This document shows, piece by piece, positions 8,914-17,503 of a DNA stretch of 64,000 bases (positions are counted from its first letter, which is position 1; every line of letters begins with the position of its first letter). Under the pieces are notes generated by a model. It did not search any database. It was not told where the DNA came from and saw nothing but the letters and a program-made list of their open reading frames with translations. The stretch spans positions 2,914,001 through 2,978,000 of the forward strand of contig NZ_CP014228.1 in the NCBI RefSeq assembly GCF_001553565.1, in the 5' to 3' direction. Both the position numbers and the translations under genes were made by a program. This DNA is from Actinomyces radicidentis (lineage in GTDB: Bacteria > Actinomycetota > Actinomycetes > Actinomycetales > Actinomycetaceae).

Positions 8914-10718
8914 GCGCCCTGACCCCGACCGAGCGCCGCGCCCTGCGCCGCGCCGTCCGGCTCCTCGACCTCGACCGCGGCCGCTTCGCCGCCTCCGTCG
9001 CCCTGGGCGGCCTCGGGCTGCTCAGCGCCCTCGGCCTGTCCGGCGTCGCCGCCTGGATGATCGCCCGGGCCTCCCAGATGCCCGACGTCATCGCGCTCGG
9101 CGTCGCGCCCGTCATGGTGCGCCTCTTCGGCGTCTCGCGCTCCGTGCTGCGCTACTGCGAGCGCCTCGTCTCCCACGACACGGCCCTGCGCGGCATGAAC
9201 GCACTGCGCACCCACCTCTACGAGATCCTCGCCGGCTCCCGCACGGACACGGTGGCGGGCCTGCGCCGCGGCGACGTCCTCGCCCGCGTCGGCGCGGACG
9301 TCGACGCCGTCGGCGACCTCGTCGTGCGCTCCTACCTGCCGATGGCCGTGGCCGCGAGCGTCGGTCTCCTCACCGCCGTCGGCGTCGGCCTCGTCTACTG
9401 GCCGGCCGGCGTCATCCTCGGCCTGTGCCTCCTCCTGTCCGGCGTCGGCGGCCCACTCATCACGATGCGCTCCGCCCGCGCGGCCGAGCTCGCCCGCCAG
9501 GAGCAGACCACCGACCTGTCCGCCACCGTCCTCACCGCCCTCGACGGCGGCAGCGAGCTCTCCGTCTCCGGCCGCATGCCCCGCGTCATGGACTCACTCG
9601 CAGGCGTCGAGGAGCACCTCGCCGCCACCCGCGACCGCGCCGCCCGTCCCGCCGCCGCCGCGGCCGCGATCGACGTGCTGGCCATGGGACTGTCCGTCCT
9701 CGGTAGCCTCATCGTGGGCGTGCCCGCGGTAACGAGCGGACGCATCGGCGAGGTCTGGCTCGCCGTCATCGTCCTCGTCCCGCTGTCCGCCTTCGAGGCC
9801 ACCGCCAACCTCGGTCCCGCCTCCGTCCAGCTCATCAAGTCCGCGGGCGCCGCCGTGCGGATCGTCGAGCTCGTCGACCGGGCCGAGGCCTCCGCCGCCG
9901 AGGTCCCCGAGACCCACGACCTGCCCGCCGTCACGACGGGCGGCCCGCGCCTGCGCGCCCGCGGCCTCGCCGTCGGCTGGCCGGGGGGCCCGGTCGTCGC
10001 CGAGGGCATCGACCTCGACCTCGCCCCCGGCGACCGCCTCGCGATCGTCGGACCCTCCGGCATCGGCAAGACGACCCTCCTCCTCACCCTGGCCGGGCTC
10101 CTCGAACCCAAGGACGGCGAGCTCACCCTCGACGGCGTCAGCCCCTGGGCAGGCGAGCGCACCGAGGTGGCCGCCCGGATCACGCTCACCGCCGAGGACG
10201 CCCACGTCTTCGACACGACCGTCCTGGAGAACCTGCGCGTCGCCCACGGTGCCCTCCGGCCCGAGGAGGCCACCGCCCTCCTCGAGCGCGCCGGCCTCGG
10301 CGCCTGGCTCGCCGCCCTGCCCGACGGCCTCGACACGCCGCTCGGCTCGGACGGGACGACCGTCTCGGGCGGCGAGCGCCGCCGACTCCTCCTCGCCCGG
10401 GCCCTGGCCGCGCCGACCCCGCTCATGCTCCTCGACGAGCCCGGCGAGCACCTCGACGCCGAGACGGCCGACCGTCTCGTCGCCGACCTCCTCGACGCCG
10501 GCCTCGCGGAGGACCCGGCGTCCCGCCGCGGCGTCCTCCTCGTCACCCACCGCCTGTCCGCCCTCGCCCACGCCGACGAGGTCCTCATGGTGGGGCGGAC
10601 CGAGGCCGGTCGGCCCGCCACCGTCCTGCGCCGCGGCTCGCACGCCGACCTGGCCGCCACCGACGCGGGATACCGTTGGTCCCTGGAGCAGGAGGAGCAC
10701 GAGACCCAGGAGGTCTGA
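8910..10718 (+). CDS. cydC: ABC exporter subunit CydC, cytochrome bd assembly
   Basis: Partner of CydD. The 602-residue product has six-helix-type membrane segments, Walker A VGPSGIGKTTLL (K387), signature VSGGERRRL and Walker B LMLLDEPGEHLD. The GTG start lies in the GTGA overlap with the cydD stop, indicating translational coupling. The next gene, a sensor kinase, begins 3 nt after this stop. Confidence 0.92.
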   Translation: MSALTPTERRALRRAVRLLDLDRGRFAASVALGGLGLLSALGLSGVAAWMIARASQMPDVIALGVAPVMVRLFGVSRSVLRYCERLVSHDTALRGMNALRTHLYEILAGSRTDTVAGLRRGDVLARVGADVDAVGDLVVRSYLPMAVAASVGLLTAVGVGLVYWPAGVILGLCLLLSGVGGPLITMRSARAAELARQEQTTDLSATVLTALDGGSELSVSGRMPRVMDSLAGVEEHLAATRDRAARPAAAAAAIDVLAMGLSVLGSLIVGVPAVTSGRIGEVWLAVIVLVPLSAFEATANLGPASVQLIKSAGAAVRIVELVDRAEASAAEVPETHDLPAVTTGGPRLRARGLAVGWPGGPVVAEGIDLDLAPGDRLAIVGPSGIGKTTLLLTLAGLLEPKDGELTLDGVSPWAGERTEVAARITLTAEDAHVFDTTVLENLRVAHGALRPEEATALLERAGLGAWLAALPDGLDTPLGSDGTTVSGGERRRLLLARALAAPTPLMLLDEPGEHLDAETADRLVADLLDAGLAEDPASRRGVLLVTHRLSALAHADEVLMVGRTEAGRPATVLRRGSHADLAATDAGYRWSLEQEEHETQEV

Positions 10719-10721
10719 GGC

Positions 10722-12710
10722 ATGAGCCAGCCGAGCACCACGAGCCGGTCGACGGAGCCCGAGCGCCGCGTCGCACCGACGGGCCCCAGCCCCGGCGACC
10801 CCGCGGGGATCGGCTCGCTCGCCTACGCCGTCCACGCCGACCACCTCGCCTCGACGCGCTCCGCCGCGGCGTCGGCGGGCGCGGACGCCGGCTCCGGGTC
10901 GCAGAGCGCCGCCGCGCTCCTCCAGGCCGCCCTGCGCCTCACCAGCTCCCTCGAGGTCCCCGAGGCGCTCCAGCGACTCGTCTCCTCGGCCTGCTCCATC
11001 ACGGGCGCCGCCTGGGGCACCATCGCCGTGCGGCACCAGGCCGACGTCGCCGTCGACCCGGACGACCCCGTCTCGTCGGGGGCCGCCACGACGGACACGG
11101 ACTCCCTCCACGACATGCTCCACGACGCCGTGCCGACGGGCCCGGCCGAGGGCGGCGTCGTCATCGCCAACGACCTCGGTGCCGCCTCGGCCTTCACCGG
11201 CGCCATCGAGGGCGAGGGCTCCGGCTCGCTCCTCTCGGCGCCGCTGAGCGCCCACGGACAGGTCTACGGCCGCCTCTACCTGTGCGACAAGGCGGGCGGC
11301 TTCGGCCCCGACGACGTCACGACCGTCCTCACCCTCGCCGAGGCCGCCGCCCTCGCCGTCGAGAACGCACGCCTGTACCGGGAGGCCCGGGACCGCGAGC
11401 AGTGGATGAGCGTCTCCCAGGAGCTCACCACCCTCCTGCTCTCCGGGGCCGACGAGGACGACGCCCTCACCCTCATCGCCCACCGCGTCCGCGAGGTCGC
11501 GCACGCCTCGACGAGCGTCCTCGTCCTGCCGAGCGTCGGGGACTCCTGGGTCTGCGAGATCGCCGACGGCGAGCGGGCCGACGAGCTGATCGGCGTCCCC
11601 TTCCCACGGGACGGCCGGGCCCTGTCCACCCTCGACCACCAGGCCGGCTTCCTCGTCCCCTCGCTCCACGACGCCTGGGGCGCCGACGACCTCAAGGTGT
11701 CCGCCCTGTCCGTCTTCGGTCCGGCCCTCTACGCCCCGATGATCCACCGCGGTCGCGGCGTCGGCGTCATGCTGCTGCTGCGCGAGGTGGGCTCGCCCGT
11801 CTTCACCGAGAAGGACCTCGAGATCGCCGAGCTCGTCGCGGGGCAGGCGACGATGGCCTTCGAGCTCGCCGACGCCAAGCACGCCGAGGAGATGGCGACC
11901 CTCCTCGACGAGCGCGCCCGCATCGGCCGCGACCTCCACGACCTCGCCATCCAGCAGCTCTTCGCGACCGGCATGCAGATCACGGCGGCGAAGCAGCGCC
12001 TGCGGGACCGCGCGCCCGGCGAGTCCCTCGACGTCGAGGCCGTGTGCGCGGCGCTGGACTCCTCGCTCGCCGCCGTCGACGACTCGGTCGGCCAGATCCG
12101 CTCCATCGTCCGCTCCCTGCGGGACCGCGACGAGGACGTGAGCGTCGTCGAGCGGCTCCGGCGCGAGGCCTCGCTGGCGCGCACCTCGCTCGGCTACGCC
12201 CCCTCGCTCGTGCTCTCGGTCGACGGCCAGGACGTGTCCAAAGCCGCCGAGCGCGACGCCGAGGACGAGCTCATCGACGCGGTCGAAGCCGCCGTCGACC
12301 CGGACGTCGCCGACGACATGGTCGCCGTCGTCCGCGAGGGCCTGTCCAACATCGCGCGGCACGCCCACGCCTCCTCGGCCACCGTCGATATCCTCCTCAC
12401 CGGCGTCCTCCCTGGCGGCTCGGTCCTCGTCGACGGCGCTGAGGTGGCCGGCGGCGCGCCCGCAGCCCCTGACGTCGAGGGCTCGCTCGGGCCCGCGGAG
12501 CACCCGGTCGTCGAGATCGTGTGCCGCGACGACGGCGTCGGCGTCGACCCCGCGGTGACGCGCCGCTCGGGGACGGCGAACATGGCCGAGCGAGCACGCC
12601 GCCACGGGGGCACCTTCGTCATCGGCCCGCGCGCGCACTCGGACGGTGAACGCCGCGGCACCTGCTTCACCTGGCGGGTCCCGCTGGACACCTCGGGCCG
12701 CCGCCGCTAA
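10722..12710 (+). CDS. DevS/NarL-type GAF sensor histidine kinase
   Basis: Predicted soluble sensor kinase of 662 residues. Two GAF domains (about 75-215 and 230-395) resemble those of mycobacterial DevS/DosT, including LYLCDKAGGF. A HisKA_3 dimerisation segment carries the phospho-acceptor in RDLHDLAIQQLF (H406). An HATPase domain follows with VREGLSNIARHA and NMAERARRHGG. In DevS the first GAF holds haem through a His in an HPPM-type block; the matching stretch here (EGEGSGSLLSAPL) has no His, so the ligand is unknown. An AGGAGG lies 8 nt before the ATG. The 3-nt gap from cydC implies co-transcription and suggests a link to respiration. The likely partner is the convergent regulator at 12816-13469. 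Confidence 0.85.
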   Translation: MSQPSTTSRSTEPERRVAPTGPSPGDPAGIGSLAYAVHADHLASTRSAAASAGADAGSGSQSAAALLQAALRLTSSLEVPEALQRLVSSACSITGAAWGTIAVRHQADVAVDPDDPVSSGAATTDTDSLHDMLHDAVPTGPAEGGVVIANDLGAASAFTGAIEGEGSGSLLSAPLSAHGQVYGRLYLCDKAGGFGPDDVTTVLTLAEAAALAVENARLYREARDREQWMSVSQELTTLLLSGADEDDALTLIAHRVREVAHASTSVLVLPSVGDSWVCEIADGERADELIGVPFPRDGRALSTLDHQAGFLVPSLHDAWGADDLKVSALSVFGPALYAPMIHRGRGVGVMLLLREVGSPVFTEKDLEIAELVAGQATMAFELADAKHAEEMATLLDERARIGRDLHDLAIQQLFATGMQITAAKQRLRDRAPGESLDVEAVCAALDSSLAAVDDSVGQIRSIVRSLRDRDEDVSVVERLRREASLARTSLGYAPSLVLSVDGQDVSKAAERDAEDELIDAVEAAVDPDVADDMVAVVREGLSNIARHAHASSATVDILLTGVLPGGSVLVDGAEVAGGAPAAPDVEGSLGPAEHPVVEIVCRDDGVGVDPAVTRRSGTANMAERARRHGGTFVIGPRAHSDGERRGTCFTWRVPLDTSGRRR

Positions 12711-12750
12711 GCGCGGGGCTCCCCCTCCGAGCCACGGACGCGGGCAGCAG

Positions 12751-12784
12751 CGAGGGCCCCCACCCGTGCGGGTGGGGGCCCTCG
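12751..12784. terminator. bidirectional hairpin between kinase and regulator
   Basis: Perfect 15-bp stem (12751-12765 with 12770-12784) and a GTGC loop between two convergent genes. Confidence 0.7.
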
Positions 12785-12815
12785 TCGTGCTGTGCGCCGG
12801 TGCTGCCGGGCGGTC

Positions 12816-13469
12816 TCAGCCGTTGCGCCAGCCGGAGGCGCGCTGCCCGGCGACCCAGGCGGCGACCTGGGTGCGGCGCTGGAGGCCCATCTTGGCCAGG
12901 AGCGAGGTGATGTGGTTCTTGACGGTCTTCTCGGCGACGCCGAGACGCTCCCCGATCTCGCGGTTGGACAGGCCGTCACCGATGAGCTCGAGGACCTTGC
13001 GCTCGGCGTTGGTGAGGTCGGCGGTGGGGTCGTCGTGGTCGGCGCGACGGCGGGTCACGGTGCGCTCGTCGAGGAGGACGCGACCGGAGGCCACGGCCTT
13101 GACGACGTCGGAGATCTCAGCGCCGTGGACGGTCTTGAGGAGGTAGGCGCGGGCACCCGCGTCGAGCGCTTCGGCGAGGGCCTCGTCGTCGTCGAAGGAG
13201 GTGAGGACGATCGGCAGGGCGTTCGGCACGGAGTCGTGGAGCTCGCGCATGAGCTCGATGCCGGTGCCGTCGGGCAGCTGGAGGTCGACGAGGACGACGT
13301 CCGGGCGCACGAGCTCGGCGCGGCGGACGGCCTCGGCGCGGGAGCCCGCCTCGGCGACGACGTCGAGGCCGTCGGCCCGATCGATGATCTCGGCGATCCC
13401 GCGGCGGACGATCTCGTGATCGTCCACGATCATGACGCGGACGTTCTCAGCACTCGTGGGGCTCGGCAT
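12816..13469 (-). CDS. NarL/DevR-family response regulator
   Basis: DNA-binding response regulator of 217 residues. The receiver domain shows the acidic pair in MIVDDHE, phospho-acceptor D62 in LVDLQLPDG and the conserved K in YLLKTV. A C-terminal LuxR-type helix-turn-helix follows (LTNAERKVLELIGDGLSNRE, then EKTVKNHITSLLAKMGLQRR). It converges with the sensor kinase, its probable partner. The ATG at 13469 lacks a Shine-Dalgarno and is preceded by a TACCAT box at leaderless distance. Target genes are unknown; cydAB/cydDC are the obvious guess. Confidence 0.92.
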   Translation of the reverse strand: MPSPTSAENVRVMIVDDHEIVRRGIAEIIDRADGLDVVAEAGSRAEAVRRAELVRPDVVLVDLQLPDGTGIELMRELHDSVPNALPIVLTSFDDDEALAEALDAGARAYLLKTVHGAEISDVVKAVASGRVLLDERTVTRRRADHDDPTADLTNAERKVLELIGDGLSNREIGERLGVAEKTVKNHITSLLAKMGLQRRTQVAAWVAGQRASGWRNG

Positions 13470-13476
13470 GAGGACG

Positions 13477-13482
13477 ATGGTA
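13477..13482 (-). promoter_or_regulatory. -10 box for the leaderless response regulator
   Basis: TACCAT on the minus strand with 7 nt to the ATG at 13469. A TTGTGA lies about 19 nt further upstream as a possible -35. Confidence 0.5.
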
Positions 13483-13622
13483 GCAGCGACACGGACCTAC
13501 GTCACAAACTCGGCGTCCTGACGCGGTTTCGTGGCGGGCCTGAGGGCCGTTCTGCTGCCCGGTTGCCAGGGTCTTCCTGGCGGTTGGGTCAGTCCGCCGC
13601 ACCCGGCGTGCCGTCCTTCGCG

Positions 13623-14690
13623 TCAGCGTCGTCGCAGGCGGGGGCGGGTCTGGCAGCGCGGGCAGGAGGTGTGCGAGCGCGCGGCGATGACCTCGCGGCG
13701 CAGTAGGGCGCCACAGCGTCGACAGGGCTGGCCGGCCCGCCCGTAGACGGCCAGGGAGCGCGCGAAGTAGCCCGGGGCTCCGTCGGCGTCGACGTAGAGG
13801 GCGTCGAAGCTGGTACCGCCGACGGCGAGGGCCCGCTCCATGACGGAGGCGGTCTCGGCCAGGAGGCGGGCGGCGACCCGCGGGCCGACCTCGGCGCCGG
13901 GGCGCAGTCCGTGGAGGCGCGCGGCCCACAGGCCCTCGTCGGCGTAGATGTTGCCGACGCCGGAGACGACGCCCTGGTCCATGAGGATCGTCTTGACGGC
14001 GCGGCGCGAGGACCGGATCCGGGCGAGGACGGCGGCGCGGTCGAGGTCCGTGTCGAGGAGGTCCCGGGCGAGGCCGGTGGCGTCGGCGGGCAGGAGCGGC
14101 TCGGGCGATCCCTCTCCCCCGGGTGCGCCGTCGTCGGTGGGGACGAGGTCGGTGAGGTGGAGTCCGCCGAGCATGCGCTGGTCGACGAGGTCGAGGAGGA
14201 CGGCGTCGCCCGGGTCGCCCGCCAGGGTTGAGAGGCGGAGGCGCACGCGCAGGTGGCGGGGCCGCTGCGAGAGGTCGCGCACGAGGCTCGGGGCGCGGGT
14301 GGCCGTGAGGTCGACGGCGGGGGCGTCGGCGTCGGCGAGGTGCCGCTCGGCGTCCGCACGCGAGGCGCCGCCGTCGGCGCCGTGAGCGTCACCGGCGGCG
14401 GGCACGTCATCCGCCTCCGCGGGCGCGGTCCCGCGCACGAGGAGCTGGCCCGACATGCCGAGGTGGGCGGAGAGGGCCCGCCCGTCGTCGAGGGGCAGCC
14501 ACATGCGCTTGCCGCGACGGACGGCGGCCGTGACGGTCCGTCCGGTGAGCTCCTCGGCGAAGGCCTGCGCACCCCCGACCTGGCGGCGCAGCGGGCGGGC
14601 GTCGAGGACCTCGACGCGCTCGACGCGCCTCCCGGTGAGATGGCGCGCCAGCCCGGCGCGGACGGCCTCGACCTCGGGCAGCTCGGGCAC
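13623..14690 (-). CDS. mutM: formamidopyrimidine-DNA glycosylase
   Basis: Base-excision repair enzyme that removes 8-oxoguanine and nicks the strand. The GTG at 14690 gives the exact N-terminus PELPEVE, in which Pro2 is the catalytic nucleophile and Glu3 is essential; longer upstream reading is therefore wrong. RRGKRMWL carries the catalytic Lys. The C-terminal zinc finger shows two CxxC pairs (CRRC and CPRC). At 355 residues it is about 70 longer than the family norm. The surplus is mainly an Ala/Asp-rich insertion near residues 85-130, probably a surface loop. It starts 7 nt after the rnc stop, in the conserved rnc-mutM order. Confidence 0.95.
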   Translation of the reverse strand: MPELPEVEAVRAGLARHLTGRRVERVEVLDARPLRRQVGGAQAFAEELTGRTVTAAVRRGKRMWLPLDDGRALSAHLGMSGQLLVRGTAPAEADDVPAAGDAHGADGGASRADAERHLADADAPAVDLTATRAPSLVRDLSQRPRHLRVRLRLSTLAGDPGDAVLLDLVDQRMLGGLHLTDLVPTDDGAPGGEGSPEPLLPADATGLARDLLDTDLDRAAVLARIRSSRRAVKTILMDQGVVSGVGNIYADEGLWAARLHGLRPGAEVGPRVAARLLAETASVMERALAVGGTSFDALYVDADGAPGYFARSLAVYGRAGQPCRRCGALLRREVIAARSHTSCPRCQTRPRLRRR

Positions 14691-14697
14691 GGCGCGC

Positions 14698-15492
14698 TCA
14701 GGCCCGGCGGGTGAGGTCGGCGCGCAGGGCCTCGTTGACACCGGGGAGGCTCAGGCCGCCGTCGCCGAGCTCGGCGAGGATGGTGGCGTAGGCGGCCTCG
14801 GCCGCGTCGTGCTCGGCGGTCTTCTTCGAGGACCCGGTGCCCTCGCCGCGCACGGTCCCGTCGACGACGGCGCGGGCGGTGAAGACGCGCTGGTGGTCGG
14901 GGCCGACGCCCTCGACCTCGTAGGAGGGGTTGCCGAGACGGTGGGCGGCGGCGAGCTCCTGGAGGCTCGTCTTCCAGTCGAGGCCGGCGCCGCGGGTGCG
15001 GGCAGCCGTGAGGAAGCGGCCGACGAGGCGCTCGACGACGGCGCGGGAGGGCTCAAGGCCGTGAGTGAGGTAGGTGGCGCCGATGAGGGCCTCTACCGTG
15101 TCGGAGAGGATCGAGTCCTTGTCCCGGCCGCCGGAGAGGGCCTCGCCCTTGCCGAGGTGGATGAACTCGCCGAGACCCAGGTCGCGGGCGATCTCGGCCA
15201 GGGCCGGCTCGGAGACGGTGGCGGCCCGCATCTTGGCGAGCTGCCCCTCCGGCAGGTCCGGGTTGTCCGTGTAGAGCCGCTCGGTGACGACGATCTGGAG
15301 GACGGCGTCGCCGAGGAACTCGAGCCGCTCGTTGGTGGGCAGGCCGCCGTGCTCGTGCGCGTAGGAGCGGTGGGTGAGGGCGAGGTCGAGGAGCTCCGGC
15401 TCGACGGGCTCGCCCCAGCGGTAGACGAGAACCTCAGTGTCGGTCCGGGCGGGCTCGGCCTCGCGCCGAGCCTGCTTGCGGCTGCCCGCCAT
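14698..15492 (-). CDS. rnc: ribonuclease III
   Basis: Double-strand-specific endoribonuclease for rRNA maturation and RNA decay, 264 residues. The RNase III signature ERLEFLGDAVL, a second acidic site in DTVEALIGA and a C-terminal double-stranded-RNA-binding domain ending near GSSKKTAEHDAAEAAY are visible. The ATG overlaps the DUF177 stop as TGATG, so the two are translationally coupled. Confidence 0.95.
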   Translation of the reverse strand: MAGSRKQARREAEPARTDTEVLVYRWGEPVEPELLDLALTHRSYAHEHGGLPTNERLEFLGDAVLQIVVTERLYTDNPDLPEGQLAKMRAATVSEPALAEIARDLGLGEFIHLGKGEALSGGRDKDSILSDTVEALIGATYLTHGLEPSRAVVERLVGRFLTAARTRGAGLDWKTSLQELAAAHRLGNPSYEVEGVGPDHQRVFTARAVVDGTVRGEGTGSSKKTAEHDAAEAAYATILAELGDGGLSLPGVNEALRADLTRRA

Positions 15493-16088
15493 CAGGCGCT
15501 CTCCTCGGCGCCGGCCTCGTCGGCGCCGGTGTCGCCGTCGTCGGCGGAGCGCTCGGGCTGGAGGAGGCCGGCGAGGGCGTTCCAGCGCGGGTCGAGGTGG
15601 TCGTGGTGGTGGTCGTCCGGGAGGTCGTCGAGCCGATCGCCGCAGTCGGGGCACAGCCCGCGGCAGTCCGGGCGGCACAGGGGTCGGAAGGGCAGGTCGA
15701 GGACGAGGGCGTCGCGCAGGGCGGGCTCGAGGTCGAGCGTCGTGTCGCCGAGGAGGAAGAGGTCGTCGGCCTCCTCGTCGCCCTCGGCGGCCTGGGCCCT
15801 CGCGGCCTCGGGGAGGAAGTACATCTCGTCGAAGGAGACGGTGCGGTCGTCGTCGAGGTCGCGCAGGCAGCGGACGCACTCGCCGTGGACGTGGAGGTCC
15901 GCGCGGCCGCGGGCGAGGACGCCCTCGTCGACGGAGACGAGCTGGGCGTCGAGGACGACCGGGTCGCCCTCGGGGACGCCGATGACGTCGGTGCCGAGGT
16001 AGGCCGGGGCGGGCGTCTCGACGTGGACGTCCTTGAAGGAGCCGGCCTTCTGAGGGAGGTCGGTGATGTCGACGACGAGTCCGGGCAT
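15492..16088 (-). CDS. DUF177/YceD-family protein
   Basis: Family linked to accumulation of large-subunit rRNA and usually encoded beside rpmF. The 198-residue product has the typical four-cysteine cluster CRPDCRGLCPDCG in its C-terminal half, probably a metal site, between acidic stretches. The ATG at 16088 is chosen because AGGAGG lies 5 nt upstream; the frame stays open beyond it. The expected rpmF gene is absent: rnc follows with a 1-nt overlap. Confidence 0.88.
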   Translation of the reverse strand: MPGLVVDITDLPQKAGSFKDVHVETPAPAYLGTDVIGVPEGDPVVLDAQLVSVDEGVLARGRADLHVHGECVRCLRDLDDDRTVSFDEMYFLPEAARAQAAEGDEEADDLFLLGDTTLDLEPALRDALVLDLPFRPLCRPDCRGLCPDCGDRLDDLPDDHHHDHLDPRWNALAGLLQPERSADDGDTGADEAGAEESA

Positions 16089-16238
16089 GGGTTCCTCCTG
16101 GTGGGAACGGTTCGGCTGCGGGGCGGGGCGCCCGCCGACCGTGGATCGGCCCTGAGCGGGCACGGGGCCGTCGGTGCGGCCGGGCGGCGGGCTCCCGTGG
16201 TGGTTGGGCCCGCGTGGCTCAGGGCGCGGGCCGGTGGA

Positions 16239-16853
16239 TCAGTCCTGCTGGCCGGCGGGGTCGACGGACCAGCCCGGGAAGCGGCGCTGGAGGTCGGGCG
16301 AGGGCTGGGCCGGGCGTGCGGTCGAGGAGGCGGTGGAGCCGGAGCCGGCCTCGGTCTCCTCCTCGGCGGCGTCACCGGCCTCGGCGAGGCGCGGTGCGAG
16401 GGCCTCACGGCCGCGGCGGACCTGCTCGGCGATCTTGGCGAGCTCCTTCTCGAGGCCCTCGAGGGAGCGGTCGGAGTACTGGTCGGCGCCGGCGCGCAGG
16501 CGGGCGGCCTTGTCCTCGGCGGCGGCGACGATGCGGTCGGCGCGCTCGTGGGCGGCGCGGACGACGGCCTCGTTGGAGACGAGGCGGTCGGCCTCCTCCT
16601 GGGCGCGAGCGATGAGGCGGTCGGACTCGGCGCGGCCGTCGGCGACGACGGAGTCCGCCCCGGCGACGATGTCCTCGGCCCGGTGGACGGTGTCCGGGAC
16701 GGCCTGGCGGGCGCGGTCGATGAGGTCGAGGGCCTCGTCGCGGTTGACGATGGCGGAGGCGCTCATCGGCATGGAGCGGGAGGTCGCGATGAGCTCGTCG
16801 AGCTCGTCGAGGATGGACAGGAGGTCGTCGCCGGCGTCGGGGGTGGTGGTCAC
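16239..16853 (-). CDS. DivIVA-like / ATP-synthase-B-like coiled-coil protein
   Basis: 204-residue protein that is mostly charged alpha-helix from about residue 35 to 165 (for example ARAQEEADRLVSNEAVVRAA), with an acidic then Pro-rich tail. Actinobacteria keep such a gene between coaD and DUF177, usually annotated as cell division initiation or F0 subunit B-like; its biochemical role is not established. GTG start at 16853 with AAGGA 7 nt upstream. The 150 nt up to DUF177 contain no other gene. Confidence 0.75.
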   Translation of the reverse strand: MTTTPDAGDDLLSILDELDELIATSRSMPMSASAIVNRDEALDLIDRARQAVPDTVHRAEDIVAGADSVVADGRAESDRLIARAQEEADRLVSNEAVVRAAHERADRIVAAAEDKAARLRAGADQYSDRSLEGLEKELAKIAEQVRRGREALAPRLAEAGDAAEEETEAGSGSTASSTARPAQPSPDLQRRFPGWSVDPAGQQD

Positions 16854-16899
16854 GAGTGGTCCTTCCGGAGGTGTGGGCTGTGCGGGCTGGTGGGCGGCG

Positions 16900-17382
16900 T
16901 CAGGCGCCGAGGGCCTCGGTGAGGGCGGCGAGGACGCCGGCCGGGACGAGGGCGGAGACGTCGCCGCCGTGGCGGGCGACGTCCTTGACGAGTGAGGAGG
17001 AGACGTGGGCGTGCGCGGGCGCCGCGACGAGGAAGACGGTCTCGGGGGCGCCGAGGTCGCGGTTGAGGAGGGCCATGGGGACCTCGGCGTCGAGGTCGGT
17101 GCCAGAGCGCAGGCCCTTGACGACCGCGGTGGCGCCAGCCTCACGGCAGTAGTCGGCGAGGAGACCGGGGACGACGTCGACGCGGGCGCCGGGCAGGTTC
17201 GCGAGCGCCTCGCGGGCCAGGGCGACGCGCTGCTCGGCCGGGAAGAGGTGCTGGCCGGACTTGGCGGCGTTCTGGGCGACGCCGAGGACGACCTCGTCGA
17301 AGACCGTGAGGGCCCGGCGGACGACGTCGACGTGCCCGAGGGTGATCGGGTCGAAGGTTCCGGGGTACACGGCGAGCGTCAT
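16900..17382 (-). CDS. coaD: phosphopantetheine adenylyltransferase
   Basis: Penultimate step of coenzyme A synthesis: 4'-phosphopantetheine plus ATP to dephospho-CoA. The product has 160 residues, the family's usual length. YPGTFDPITLGHVDVV contains the nucleotidyltransferase TxGH motif, and SSSLVKDVARHGGD is the second conserved block. The ATG has a TACCCT box at leaderless distance. In many relatives rsmD and recG lie immediately upstream; here a sugar-use island separates them. Confidence 0.96.
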   Translation of the reverse strand: MTLAVYPGTFDPITLGHVDVVRRALTVFDEVVLGVAQNAAKSGQHLFPAEQRVALAREALANLPGARVDVVPGLLADYCREAGATAVVKGLRSGTDLDAEVPMALLNRDLGAPETVFLVAAPAHAHVSSSLVKDVARHGGDVSALVPAGVLAALTEALGA

Positions 17383-17389
17383 GAGCCCC

Positions 17390-17395
17390 AGGGTA
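17390..17395 (-). promoter_or_regulatory. -10 box for leaderless coaD
   Basis: TACCCT on the minus strand, 7 nt before the coaD ATG. Confidence 0.5.
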
Positions 17396-17490
17396 TCGAC
17401 GTGCGAGCCGCGCGTGCCACACGCCGGGCGCGTCGGGCGCAGTGACGCGTCTCGCGAAGCGCCAAGCGGCTCGTGGCCGGGCGGTCCCGC

Positions 17491-17496
17491 TAGAGT
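17491..17496 (+). promoter_or_regulatory. -10 box for the leaderless LacI regulator
   Basis: TAGAGT ends 7 nt before the ATG at 17504; no Shine-Dalgarno is present. Confidence 0.45.
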
Positions 17497-17503
17497 GCCC
17501 GAT

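Noticed and set aside
9594-12638. 1014-codon open frame on the minus strand across cydC and the kinase
   Set aside because: Spans two well-supported genes of the opposite strand and has shadow-type composition.
14691-14741. Upstream start for mutM
   Set aside because: MutM must begin Met-Pro-Glu because Pro2 is catalytic; the GTG at 14690 gives exactly that.
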